This document shows positions 1 through 7,265 of a stretch of 11,620 nucleotides of DNA, piece by piece. Each line of letters begins with the position of its first letter. The first letter of the stretch is position 1. The translations under genes and the position numbers were made by a program. Origin of the DNA: JBCDBY01 sp039182715 (GTDB lineage Bacteria; Planctomycetota; PLA2); contig JBCDBY010000129.1 in assembly GCA_039182715.1 (NCBI GenBank), forward strand, positions 1 through 11,620, read 5' to 3'. Under the pieces are notes generated by a model. It was not told where the DNA came from and made no database searches. It was given only the letters and a program-made list of their open reading frames with translations.

Positions 1-2918
1 CCCCAGAGGACCAGCGAGCCCCAGATGGACGGGTCCTTCAGCTCGTCGTGGCCTTGCGCCCACGCGCGGACGGAGGCCCAGATGGCGACGGGATCGGATC
101 GGTCCTTCTGGAAGTCCGCGAGGAAGCGGTCGATCAGGCGCGAGTCGGTCTTGCCGCTCAGGGAGATCAGCACGTAGTCGGCGCCGCTGCGCAGGCGCGC
201 GGCGGCCAGCGCCGCGAGCGCATCCGACTGCGTGCCGGCGCGGACCGCGGTCCGGTCGAGCAGGGCGAGGCGCACGCGCGCCGGTTTCGCCGGCCAGGCG
301 TCCGTCGCCGCCGGATGCCGCAGGTCGATGCGCACCGGCCCCTCCGGGCGATCCACGGACGACGGGCGCACCGGCTCGCGGCGACGGCCCGCGACGAGGC
401 CGGCGGCGGAGTCGATGAACTGAATCTCGAAGCCCTTCTGCGGCGCCATGGCGAGGAACCCGTCCGGCGCGACCAGCACCCGCTTCTTACCCTCCAGCAT
501 GTCGGCGAGCGCCGCCCAGTGCTTGTCCGCCTCGAAGCGGCGCGCCACGGCCCGCTGGCGATCGATCGCCAGCAACGTGCGGCCGTACGCGTCGTCGACG
601 ACGAGCACGAGCAGCTCGTCGAAGCGGAGCACCGAACTCACCGTCGACAGCTCGGGCGCGCGACCGAACGCCAGCGGCGCCTGGGCGGCGTACGTCGCCG
701 CGACCTCCTGGAAGGCGCGGAGCGCGGCGGTTTCGTTCTCGCCGGACCGGCGCGCTTCGCGCAGCCGCGTCCGCACGTCGACGTAACGGCGGAACTCCGC
801 CTCCTCGAGACGCTGCGCGAGAATCGCGTCGCGGCCGCCGAGCGCGAGCCGGACGCGACGCATCCGGATGCGCTCGACGAGTTCGAGCACGACCGCCGGA
901 TCGGGCGCCTCGGTCTGCATGTAGGTGTGCAGCGCCACGGCGTCCGCGTCGTCGGGCCGCTCTCCGATCACGGGCGGGTGCAGGCCGGGGTCGCGATCCG
1001 GCTGCCCGTCGAGCAGCTTGAGCGCCTCGCGCGCGAACGGATAGCCCTCGGCGCCGCTCACGAGTGCACGGTTCACCAGCGCGTTCGCGGTCTCCTCGAT
1101 GCCGTCGGTCTCGCGTCCCAGCCGCGCCGCTTCATCGAGCCGCTCCGTCGCCTCTTCCTGACGCCCCACCATCGCCAGGTAGAGTCCGTCCGTCGACGCG
1201 GCCATGCTCTTGAGCCGGTTGGAGCCGCTGCCCGCCGCCATGTGCAGCAGCACGCTGCGTCGCTGCTTGATGTCCTCGAGCGCCTGCTGCGTCTTGATCT
1301 GCAGCAGGACGTAGATCTCGCGCGCGTAAGCCGGCACGGCGCGCCCCGGATCCCGCAGCTGATAGAAGAAGGTCGATGCCTTGCCCAGCGCGTCGAGAGC
1401 GACTTCGAGCTGGCCGTCGAGCAGGGCCAGATCGCCCCGCACGACCCAGGTGACCGCCGCGTTGCCGTAGTCGCCGGAATCCTTGCGGGCCAACAGGGCT
1501 TGCGCCTGCTGCGTGAGTGCCAGCGCCCGGTCGATCGCCCCGAAGGCGCGCTCGAGCGCCACCCACTGCATGAGGATGCGTCCGCGCGCGACGTCGTTGG
1601 GCGCCGCGTCGCGCGCCTGCGCGAAGAGCGCGCGACACTCCGCCTTGCGACGCAGCCCGCCCTCCGCCGTCGCCTGGCCCGCCAGCGCGCGCCCGCCGAA
1701 CCGCCCGGTCACCGCCGCGCTGCGGAACTGCGCGCGCGCGGCGTAGAAGTCGCCGCGCAGCAGCTGCAGTTCGCCGAGTTCCAGGGCGAGCGCCGACTTC
1801 TCCGCCTCCGTCTTCGCGCTGGCGAGCAGCTTCGCGTAGGCGTCGCGGCTCGCGTCGAGCCGCCCCTGCTGCCGCAGGATGTACGCGCGCTGCGCCCGCG
1901 TGGCGCGCTGCATGATCGCAGGCGCCTCCGCCGGCACGGCGTCCGCCTCGGCCAGCGCCGCCTCGTAGTCGCCGATGTCGGTGAGCACGCGCGCCAGGTT
2001 CAGCCGCGCCTTCGCGATCGAGCCGGCGTCGCCGGTGCGCTGAATCGCCTCGAGCGCCTCGGTGTAGAAGCGGCGCGCGCGGCGCGGCTGCCCCTCCACC
2101 ACGTGCAGCACGAACGCGATGTTGGAGAGCAGCTGGCCCTCCAGCTCCGGCTTGCCAAGCCCGCGCGCGCGATCGAGCGCGGCGCGGTAGTCGACGCGCG
2201 CCTCCTTGGGCTTGTTCGCCTTGAGCAGGAGCTCCGCCCGGGCGATGCGCGCGTTGTACTCCTTCGCGGCGTCATCCAGCATGCGCGCGTCTTCGATGAG
2301 GTTGCCTGCCGCGACCATCGCCTGCTCGGCCTGCGCCGCGTTGCCGCGCAGCACGAGCAGCCGATTCTGCTCCGCCGCGGCCGCTCGCTGCAACCAGCCG
2401 GTCGTGCGCGCAACCCGGGCACACTCCGCGAACGCCGCGGCGCTCGCCTCCACGTCCTTGCGCGCGGCGAGCGCTCGCGCCCGTGTCCACGCGAGGCGGG
2501 CCGCCGTGATCGTCCCGTCCGGCGCCTTGCCGGCGGCGTCGAGGATCTGGATCGCGCGCGCCGGGTCGCCCTGGCGAAGCACGCCTTCCGCCTTCTGCCA
2601 CCCGACGCGCTGCACCTCGGACGCACGTGCGCCGGCGATGTAGCCGTCGACCAGTCGCTTGAGCCCACCCGCTTCGGGCGCACCAATGCGCAGGTTGACC
2701 AGCTGTTTGGCGGCTTCGTACTCGCGGCTCTCGAGGAGGCTGAACGCGACCAAGGCATACGACGTCGTGCGGGCGGGCTGGGCGGCGAGGATCGCCATGC
2801 GGCCCGTGTCTTCCCGGTCGAACGCGAGCAGGAACTTGCGCGCCGTCACGACATGCGGCGGCTCCGCGGCGTCGAGGGCCGGAGCGAGGAGCAGGAGTGC
2901 GAGCAGGACGGTGCGCAT
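1..2918 (-). CDS. Exported TPR protein with degenerate C-terminal CHAT domain (3' end cut by window edge)
   Basis: 972 codons are visible, with no stop before the left edge. ATG at 2918 lies 7 nt after the stop of the upstream lipoprotein gene and begins a good signal peptide (MRTVLLALLLLAPALDA, then AEPP). Residues about 30-620 are Ala/Leu/Arg-rich helical repeats of TPR type (for example KEARVDYRAALDRARGLG and ARRFYTEALEAIQRTGD). Residues about 690-972 follow the CHAT (caspase-HetF-associated) pattern: a helical lead with VERIRMRR, a PDGF-LAMAP strand (818-826), GADYVLISLSGKTD (912-925) matching the usual 'Ga-Vi-SLW-v-D', and DPSIWGSLVLW at the very end matching 'hP-WaaFvl-G'. The true C-terminus should therefore be only residues beyond the edge. 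The catalytic Cys block (normally LSACxT) reads LLDRT (886-890), with no Cys; H868 may be the remaining His. CHAT peptidases with TPRs act in signalling or defence, but this copy is probably non-catalytic, an exported scaffold. It is the last visible gene of a three-gene operon. Confidence 0.82.
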   Translation of the reverse strand, partial: MRTVLLALLLLAPALDAAEPPHVVTARKFLLAFDREDTGRMAILAAQPARTTSYALVAFSLLESREYEAAKQLVNLRIGAPEAGGLKRLVDGYIAGARASEVQRVGWQKAEGVLRQGDPARAIQILDAAGKAPDGTITAARLAWTRARALAARKDVEASAAAFAECARVARTTGWLQRAAAAEQNRLLVLRGNAAQAEQAMVAAGNLIEDARMLDDAAKEYNARIARAELLLKANKPKEARVDYRAALDRARGLGKPELEGQLLSNIAFVLHVVEGQPRRARRFYTEALEAIQRTGDAGSIAKARLNLARVLTDIGDYEAALAEADAVPAEAPAIMQRATRAQRAYILRQQGRLDASRDAYAKLLASAKTEAEKSALALELGELQLLRGDFYAARAQFRSAAVTGRFGGRALAGQATAEGGLRRKAECRALFAQARDAAPNDVARGRILMQWVALERAFGAIDRALALTQQAQALLARKDSGDYGNAAVTWVVRGDLALLDGQLEVALDALGKASTFFYQLRDPGRAVPAYAREIYVLLQIKTQQALEDIKQRRSVLLHMAAGSGSNRLKSMAASTDGLYLAMVGRQEEATERLDEAARLGRETDGIEETANALVNRALVSGAEGYPFAREALKLLDGQPDRDPGLHPPVIGERPDDADAVALHTYMQTEAPDPAVVLELVERIRMRRVRLALGGRDAILAQRLEEAEFRRYVDVRTRLREARRSGENETAALRAFQEVAATYAAQAPLAFGRAPELSTVSSVLRFDELLVLVVDDAYGRTLLAIDRQRAVARRFEADKHWAALADMLEGKKRVLVAPDGFLAMAPQKGFEIQFIDSAAGLVAGRRREPVRPSSVDRPEGPVRIDLRHPAATDAWPAKPARVRLALLDRTAVRAGTQSDALAALAAARLRSGADYVLISLSGKTDSRLIDRFLADFQKDRSDPVAIWASVRAWAQGHDELKDPSIWGSLVLW

Positions 2919-2925
2919 GGGTGGA

Positions 2926-3507
2926 TCAGCGTCCGCGGAAACCGAGACCCTGGCCGGCGCGGCCGGAGCCGGGGAGCGAGCGGGCGGGACTGCCGGTGCG
3001 CGCCTGATACGCGCCCGGGGTCTCCGAGGACCGGCGCGACGCGCCGCCGCCGTAGAAGCTCGCCCCATAGGGAGAGCCGTTCGACGTCCGGTTGAAGTGG
3101 CCGCCCGGCGAAAGTTCGCGCTCGACGGCGAGCACCCGCGGCTGCACCTGCGACGCGATCGCGCGGTCGCGGTGCTCGAGCTGGTAGGCGCGGAACTCGT
3201 TCTGCACCGTCCAGCGCCCGGACACCGGCGCGATGGAACCGATGTAGAGCACGTCGCCCGGGATGCCGTGCAGCGTGCGACCCTCGAACTCGTAGACGCC
3301 CGGCGGAATGCTCGCCAGGAATCGCCCGTCGGACACCGGCACCCGCACGCTTCCGCCCGCCGCGTTGTGCAGGACGAGTTCGGACGCGCCGCGCATCTCG
3401 CCGGTGACGACCATGCGGTCGCGCGGCAGCGGCGCATCCGGATCGAGCGTCCGAGCGGTGGACGCGCAAGCGGCGAGCGCGCTCAGGAACAGGGCGGCGA
3501 AACGCAT
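2926..3507 (-). CDS. Small lipoprotein of unknown function with Gly/Ser/Arg-rich tail
   Basis: 193 aa. The N-terminus MRFAALFLSALAAC is a lipoprotein signal with lipobox LAAC (Cys14). Residues about 32-110 look like a beta-sandwich: alternating hydrophobic strands and the turn DGRFLASIPPGVYEFEG, which resembles carboxypeptidase-regulatory-like or PEGA-type surface domains (structural impression only). Residues about 130-193 are low-complexity, rich in Gly, Ser, Arg and Pro, and probably disordered. The gene sits between the PDZ-hydrolase (9-nt gap) and the TPR/CHAT gene (7-nt gap), so co-transcription is likely. A TAAGAT hexamer that overlaps the upstream stop codon ends 6 nt before the ATG. 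There is no good Shine-Dalgarno; the AGGG next to the ATG is too close. I recognise no family. The signal sequence, frame and tight spacing make it a real gene rather than a shadow. Confidence 0.8.
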   Translation of the reverse strand: MRFAALFLSALAACASTARTLDPDAPLPRDRMVVTGEMRGASELVLHNAAGGSVRVPVSDGRFLASIPPGVYEFEGRTLHGIPGDVLYIGSIAPVSGRWTVQNEFRAYQLEHRDRAIASQVQPRVLAVERELSPGGHFNRTSNGSPYGASFYGGGASRRSSETPGAYQARTGSPARSLPGSGRAGQGLGFRGR

Positions 3508-3513
3508 CGCCCT

Positions 3514-3519
3514 ATCTTA
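3514..3519 (-). promoter_or_regulatory. TANNNT (-10-like, TAAGAT) for the small lipoprotein gene
   Basis: TAAGAT on the minus strand ends 6 nt before the ATG at 3507. Its first three bases are the stop codon of the upstream hydrolase gene (3519-3517). The placement would give a leaderless or near-leaderless transcript. No -35 consensus is visible. It may be chance within an operon, but the spacing matches four other starts in the window. Confidence 0.4.
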
Positions 3520-5058
3520 GGGAACAATGACGGTGACGACGCGATCCCAAATGCGTCCGCGATCGGCGTGCCGGGCGTAGTCCTGCAGGATGCGCTTGAC
3601 ATCGAGCGTTTCGACGGCGGGCTGCACCGGTTTCCCATTCACCTGCAGGGACGGCGTGTCGCCATTCGGAAGCAGGATGCGAAGCTTGCCGACAGAGCGG
3701 CAATGCAGTTGCACGTCGTTCCCCTCCGCTTCGTAGCGGAGCTCCGCGGTCACGCCCTCGCGGCGGTAGACGGGCCGCGCGCGAAATTCCGGGAACTTGC
3801 CGGTGCACACCACTTCCGCATCCCCGCGGCGCACCGCGAACTCCGACTCGTCGCCGTAGGTGAGCGCGCCGAGCGCCGTGCGCAGGCCCCCCATGTCGAC
3901 GGTGTCGGTCCGGCCGACGCGCACGAGCACGTCGCCCTTCTGCAGGCCCGCCGCGGCCGCGACGGATCCGGCCACGACTTCGTCGATCCGGACGCCGGGC
4001 CCGGCGTAGTTGCGGTCGACCTGCACGCCGAGCCGCACGCGGCCGGGCGTGCTCATCACCTGGTGGTCGGCCGCGGCGGCCGGGTCGCCCTCCCGCGCGC
4101 CGATGTCGAGGATCTCCACACCGTAGCGGACGCCGAGCCTCGCCGTCGCGGTGCGCCACGCGAACCGGGCCGGGCGCGCCTCGCGCGGCGTTTGCAGAAC
4201 GAACCGCACCATCGCCGCGCGCTGCTCGTCGAAGTAGACGGGCCGATGCCCGCCGCGCGGGTAGTTCACGAACGTGAGCCGGACGCCGGCGGCGAGCGCC
4301 GCGTCGATGTGCGGCATCATGGAGGCGACGGGATAGAGCTGATCGTCGCTCGTCTGCGCGATGAAGAGCGACTGGTCGCGCAGGTTTGCGAGGTAGAGAT
4401 TCTCGTTCGAGGCGCTCGCCGCGACGGCGAAGTGGCCGTTGAGCGGCAGGAAGGCGGCGAACGGCTCCGGCTCCGCCATGGCGAGGTAGTAGCAGCCGCT
4501 CGCGCCGTCGGAGAACCCGGTGCCGATCACGCGACGGTCGTCGACCGGCGCGCGCCGCTTCATCTCGCGGATGACGGCACGCACGTTGGCCGCACCGGCG
4601 GCCGACCACCAGACGCAGTCCTGCCGCCCGTAGGGAAACGCGAGCAGGAAGCCGTGCTCGTCGGCGCTCGGCACCCACTGCGAGCCGGTGCTGCGTCGGC
4701 CCGGCTGGGGAAACCACGCGGGGCGCGACACACCGCCGTGCAGATGGACGACAAGCGGCACCGGAGTCCGCTTGCCCACCAGGGACGCCGGCACGTAGTA
4801 CTCGAACGGACGCACCACGCCGTTCTCGTCGCGCGCCTCGGCGACGTGCCAGCCCGCCTTGTCCGCCGGCACGACGAGTGCCGATTCGAGACGGTCCAGC
4901 AGAACGGCCCGATCCGGGGCACGCCCCACGATCGCCGCGATTTCGGCGGGCGCATCGGCCGTGGAGGCGCGGCGCAGGCGCACAAGCGCCGCATCCAGCT
5001 CTTCGTCCGCGTGGACCGGGACAATGGATAACACCAGAAGGAGCCCGGCGATTCTCAT
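3517..5058 (-). CDS. Exported alpha/beta-hydrolase (esterase/PHB-depolymerase type) fused to a PDZ domain
   Basis: 513 aa. The frame stays open far upstream, but ATG at 5058 starts a clean signal peptide (MRIAGLLLVLSIVPVHA, then DEE), and further extension would run into the divergent gene. Residues about 85-290 are an alpha/beta-hydrolase of the polyhydroxybutyrate-depolymerase/feruloyl-esterase kind: oxyanion-type HLHGG (105-109), nucleophile elbow GFSDG (Ser183), a likely acid in TSDDQ (Asp238/239) and a C-terminal His in RGGHRP (His271). Residues about 340-420 form a PDZ domain (GVRIDEVVAGSVAAAAGLQ followed by KGDVLVRVG). The last 90 residues are a further beta-rich part that carries LPNGDTPSLQVNGKPV. 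The likely role is hydrolysis of an ester substrate outside the inner membrane, with PDZ recognising a C-terminal peptide or partner; the substrate cannot be read from sequence. First gene of the minus operon and divergent from the PQQ-dehydrogenase pair. TAATCT ends 8 nt before the ATG, suggesting a leaderless message. Confidence 0.88.
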   Translation of the reverse strand: MRIAGLLLVLSIVPVHADEELDAALVRLRRASTADAPAEIAAIVGRAPDRAVLLDRLESALVVPADKAGWHVAEARDENGVVRPFEYYVPASLVGKRTPVPLVVHLHGGVSRPAWFPQPGRRSTGSQWVPSADEHGFLLAFPYGRQDCVWWSAAGAANVRAVIREMKRRAPVDDRRVIGTGFSDGASGCYYLAMAEPEPFAAFLPLNGHFAVAASASNENLYLANLRDQSLFIAQTSDDQLYPVASMMPHIDAALAAGVRLTFVNYPRGGHRPVYFDEQRAAMVRFVLQTPREARPARFAWRTATARLGVRYGVEILDIGAREGDPAAAADHQVMSTPGRVRLGVQVDRNYAGPGVRIDEVVAGSVAAAAGLQKGDVLVRVGRTDTVDMGGLRTALGALTYGDESEFAVRRGDAEVVCTGKFPEFRARPVYRREGVTAELRYEAEGNDVQLHCRSVGKLRILLPNGDTPSLQVNGKPVQPAVETLDVKRILQDYARHADRGRIWDRVVTVIVP

Positions 5059-5066
5059 GGCGGCCC

Positions 5067-5072
5067 AGATTA
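5067..5072 (-). promoter_or_regulatory. TANNNT (-10-like, TAATCT) for the PDZ-hydrolase operon
   Basis: TAATCT on the minus strand, preceded directly by TG (TGTAATCT, extended -10 form), ends 8 nt before the ATG at 5058. A GGAACC at 5096-5091 lies 18 nt upstream and could act as a -35 of ECF-sigma type; this is weak. A start of transcription near 5060 would leave almost no leader, which agrees with the absence of a Shine-Dalgarno. Confidence 0.45.
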
Positions 5073-5087
5073 CACCCGATGCTGGGA

Positions 5088-5105
5088 TAGGGTTCCCCCG
5101 GAGGT
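5088..5105 (+). promoter_or_regulatory. Promoter/ribosome-binding region of the first PQQ-dehydrogenase gene
   Basis: TAGGGT at 5088-5093 is a possible -10, and GGAGG at 5100-5104 is the only strong Shine-Dalgarno in front of any gene here. Its 5-nt spacer fixes ATG 5110 rather than TTG 5107 as the start. The whole divergent control region is the 51 bp between 5058 and 5110, so the two promoters must overlap. Confidence 0.55.
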
Positions 5106-5109
5106 ATTG

Positions 5110-7242
5110 ATGCTTCGCGTTCGACTCGTCTCGCTGTTCACCACGTTCCTGCTCGCCGCCTGCGGCGGGGGCGGGGGCGGAGGCGGGGATGGAGGCGGCG
5201 GAAGCGACAACGGCTTCGGCCTCACCCAGCGCGAGGAACCGCAGGGCCTGCAGATCCCGACCGAGGTGCCCGATCCCTCGACGCTCAACCGGGTGCGCGC
5301 GTTTCCCAACCTGTCGTTCGACCGGCCGGTGAAGATCACCCATGCGGGCGACGACTCGGGTCGCCTCTTCGTCGTCGAGCAGCAGGGCATCATCCGCGTC
5401 TTCGATGACGACGACGCCACCGCGACGGCGCCCGTCTTCCTCGACATCCGCGGGCGCGTGAGCCGCGCCGGCAACGAGGAGGGGCTGCTCGGGCTCGCCT
5501 TCGATCCCGACTTCGACACCAACGGCTACTTCTACGTCTACTACAGCGCCGCCGGTCCGCGCCGCTCGGTCATCTCGCGCTTCACGGCGACGGGCGACGA
5601 CGGGGACGAAACGAGCGAGCTGATCCTGCTGCAGTACAACCAGCCGTTCAACAACCACAACGGCGGCGAGCTGCAGATCGGCGATGACGGCCTGCTGTAT
5701 ATCTCGTCGGGCGACGGCGGCAGCGGCGGCGACCCGCAGAACAATGCGCAGGACCTCGACAGCTACCTGGGCAAGGTGCTGCGCATGGAACTCGACGGCG
5801 ACGCGCCGACGAGCAATCCGTTCTATACCGGCGGCGGCGGCGCGCGCGACCTCGTCTGGGCGTACGGCCTGCGCAACCCGTGGCGCATGACCTTCGACCG
5901 CGTGACCGGCGAGCTCTGGTGTGGCGACGTCGGCCAGGGCGCGCGCGAAGAGATCGACATCATCGCGGAGGGCGACAACCTCGGCTGGCCGCTCTACGAG
6001 GGCGAGCTTGTCTTCCGGAACCCGACCAACCGACCCCGGGACGACTTCAACCGGCCGATTACCGAGTACGGTCGAGGACTGGGCGCGAGCGTGTCCGGCG
6101 GCCTCGTCTACCGCGGCACGACGCTCACCTCGATGGTCGGCGCGTACCTGTACGGCGACTTCATCAGCGGACGCATCTGGGCGCTGGTCTGGGATGGCGA
6201 ACAGGTCATCTCGAACGAACAGGTCGCCACCGTGCCCAACCCGAGCAGCTTCGGCGAGGACGAGAACGGGGAGATGTACGTCTGCTCGTTCGACGGCAAC
6301 CTCTACCGGTTCACCGAGAACTCCGGCGGACCGGGCGAGACGATGCCCTCGCTGCTGTCGCAGACCGGATTCTTCCGGGACACGGCCAACCGCGTCCCCG
6401 TCGCGGGCGTGATCGCGTACGACGTCAACGCGGCGCACTGGGCCGACGGTTCGACGAGCGAGCGCTGGATCGCGTTGCCCGGCGAGGCGCGCATCGGCTT
6501 CGCCGAGACCGGCGCGTGGAACTTCCCCGGCGGGACGATCTTCGTCAAGCAGTTCAACCTGGCGGGCCGTCCCGTCGAGACGCGGGTGCTCGTGAACGCG
6601 CGGAGCGGCTGGCGCGGCTACAGCTACCGGTGGAACGCCGGCGGCACCGACGCAACGCTGGTCGATGAGGACGGCACGACGGAGGACATTCCCGTTCCCG
6701 GCGGAACGCAGGAGTGGCAGTTCCCCGCCCGCGCCGACTGCATGACCTGCCACAACGCCGCGGCCGGCTACGCGCTGAGCGTGCGCACGCGCCAGCTCAA
6801 CCGCGACTTCGACTACGCGGCGCGCACGGACAACCAGCTGCGCGCGTGGAACAACATCGGCCTGTTCGACCGCGACATCGGCGACGCGTCGCAGTACGGC
6901 GCCTTCGAGGACCCGTACGGCTCGGGCCCCGAAACGGCGCGCGCGCGCTCCTATCTCGAGGTGAATTGCGCCAGCTGCCACCTTCCCAACGGCCCCACCG
7001 CCGTCAACATCGACTACCGCTTCGACACGGCGGAGAACGCGATGAACATCTTCGACGTCGTGCCCTCGAACGGCTCGCTCGGGCTGCCCGGCGAGCGGCG
7101 TGCGGTCGCCGGCGCGAAGGAGATCAGCACCACATGGGAGCGCATGCGGCGCACCGGCGCGCTGCGCATGCCGCCGCGCGGCAGCCTGCTGGTCGACGAC
7201 CAGGGCGTGGCGCTCGTCGGCGCCTGGATCGACTCGCGGTAG
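5110..7242 (+). CDS. PQQ-dependent sugar dehydrogenase/dihaem cytochrome c fusion lipoprotein, copy 1
   Basis: 710 aa. ATG at 5110 is chosen over the in-frame TTG at 5107 because GGAGG at 5100-5104 gives a 5-nt spacer to the ATG. Lipobox LAAC (Cys18) is followed by a Gly-rich tether. Residues about 45-405 are the six-bladed propeller of the glucose/sorbosone dehydrogenase family: NHNGGEL with His183 (general-base position of soluble glucose dehydrogenase), DDGLLYISSGDGG, and YGLRNPW with Arg255/Asn256 (PQQ contacts in the family). Residues about 415-710 match the dihaem domain known as HNE_0200/SO2930-like: LLSQTGFF, WNFPGGTIFVKQF, ETRVLVN, YSYRWN, then CMTCH (544-548), CASCH (620-624) and LRMPPRG with Met687, a candidate axial ligand. 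Expected reaction: oxidation of an aldose-like alcohol or aldehyde to lactone or acid, with electrons passing from PQQ to the haems and on to a periplasmic acceptor. Sugar specificity is unknown. The next gene is a paralogue. Confidence 0.93.
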   Translation: MLRVRLVSLFTTFLLAACGGGGGGGGDGGGGSDNGFGLTQREEPQGLQIPTEVPDPSTLNRVRAFPNLSFDRPVKITHAGDDSGRLFVVEQQGIIRVFDDDDATATAPVFLDIRGRVSRAGNEEGLLGLAFDPDFDTNGYFYVYYSAAGPRRSVISRFTATGDDGDETSELILLQYNQPFNNHNGGELQIGDDGLLYISSGDGGSGGDPQNNAQDLDSYLGKVLRMELDGDAPTSNPFYTGGGGARDLVWAYGLRNPWRMTFDRVTGELWCGDVGQGAREEIDIIAEGDNLGWPLYEGELVFRNPTNRPRDDFNRPITEYGRGLGASVSGGLVYRGTTLTSMVGAYLYGDFISGRIWALVWDGEQVISNEQVATVPNPSSFGEDENGEMYVCSFDGNLYRFTENSGGPGETMPSLLSQTGFFRDTANRVPVAGVIAYDVNAAHWADGSTSERWIALPGEARIGFAETGAWNFPGGTIFVKQFNLAGRPVETRVLVNARSGWRGYSYRWNAGGTDATLVDEDGTTEDIPVPGGTQEWQFPARADCMTCHNAAAGYALSVRTRQLNRDFDYAARTDNQLRAWNNIGLFDRDIGDASQYGAFEDPYGSGPETARARSYLEVNCASCHLPNGPTAVNIDYRFDTAENAMNIFDVVPSNGSLGLPGERRAVAGAKEISTTWERMRRTGALRMPPRGSLLVDDQGVALVGAWIDSR

Positions 7243-7253
7243 CTCCCATTTGC

Positions 7254-7259
7254 TAGCCT
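7254..7259 (+). promoter_or_regulatory. TANNNT (-10-like, TAGCCT) for the second PQQ-dehydrogenase gene
   Basis: TAGCCT lies in the 23-bp gap after copy 1 and ends 6 nt before the GTG at 7266. There is no Shine-Dalgarno. It suggests that copy 2 has its own leaderless promoter in addition to any read-through. Confidence 0.4.
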
Positions 7260-7265
7260 TCCGGC

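Noticed and set aside
48..3095. A very long plus-strand open frame (about 1015 codons) opposite the TPR/CHAT gene
   Set aside because: It is codon-for-codon antisense to the minus gene, Arg/His-rich with no domain or signal, and crosses the start of that gene and into the next one. It is open only because complementary GC-rich codons rarely give stops.
5107..5109. TTG at 5107 as start of dehydrogenase copy 1
   Set aside because: The spacer to GGAGG would be only 2 nt; ATG 5110 has 5 nt and gives the same signal peptide.
5059..6981. Upstream extension of the PDZ-hydrolase frame to 6981
   Set aside because: The added residues are antisense to the first dehydrogenase. The signal peptide begins at 5058, so that ATG is the start.
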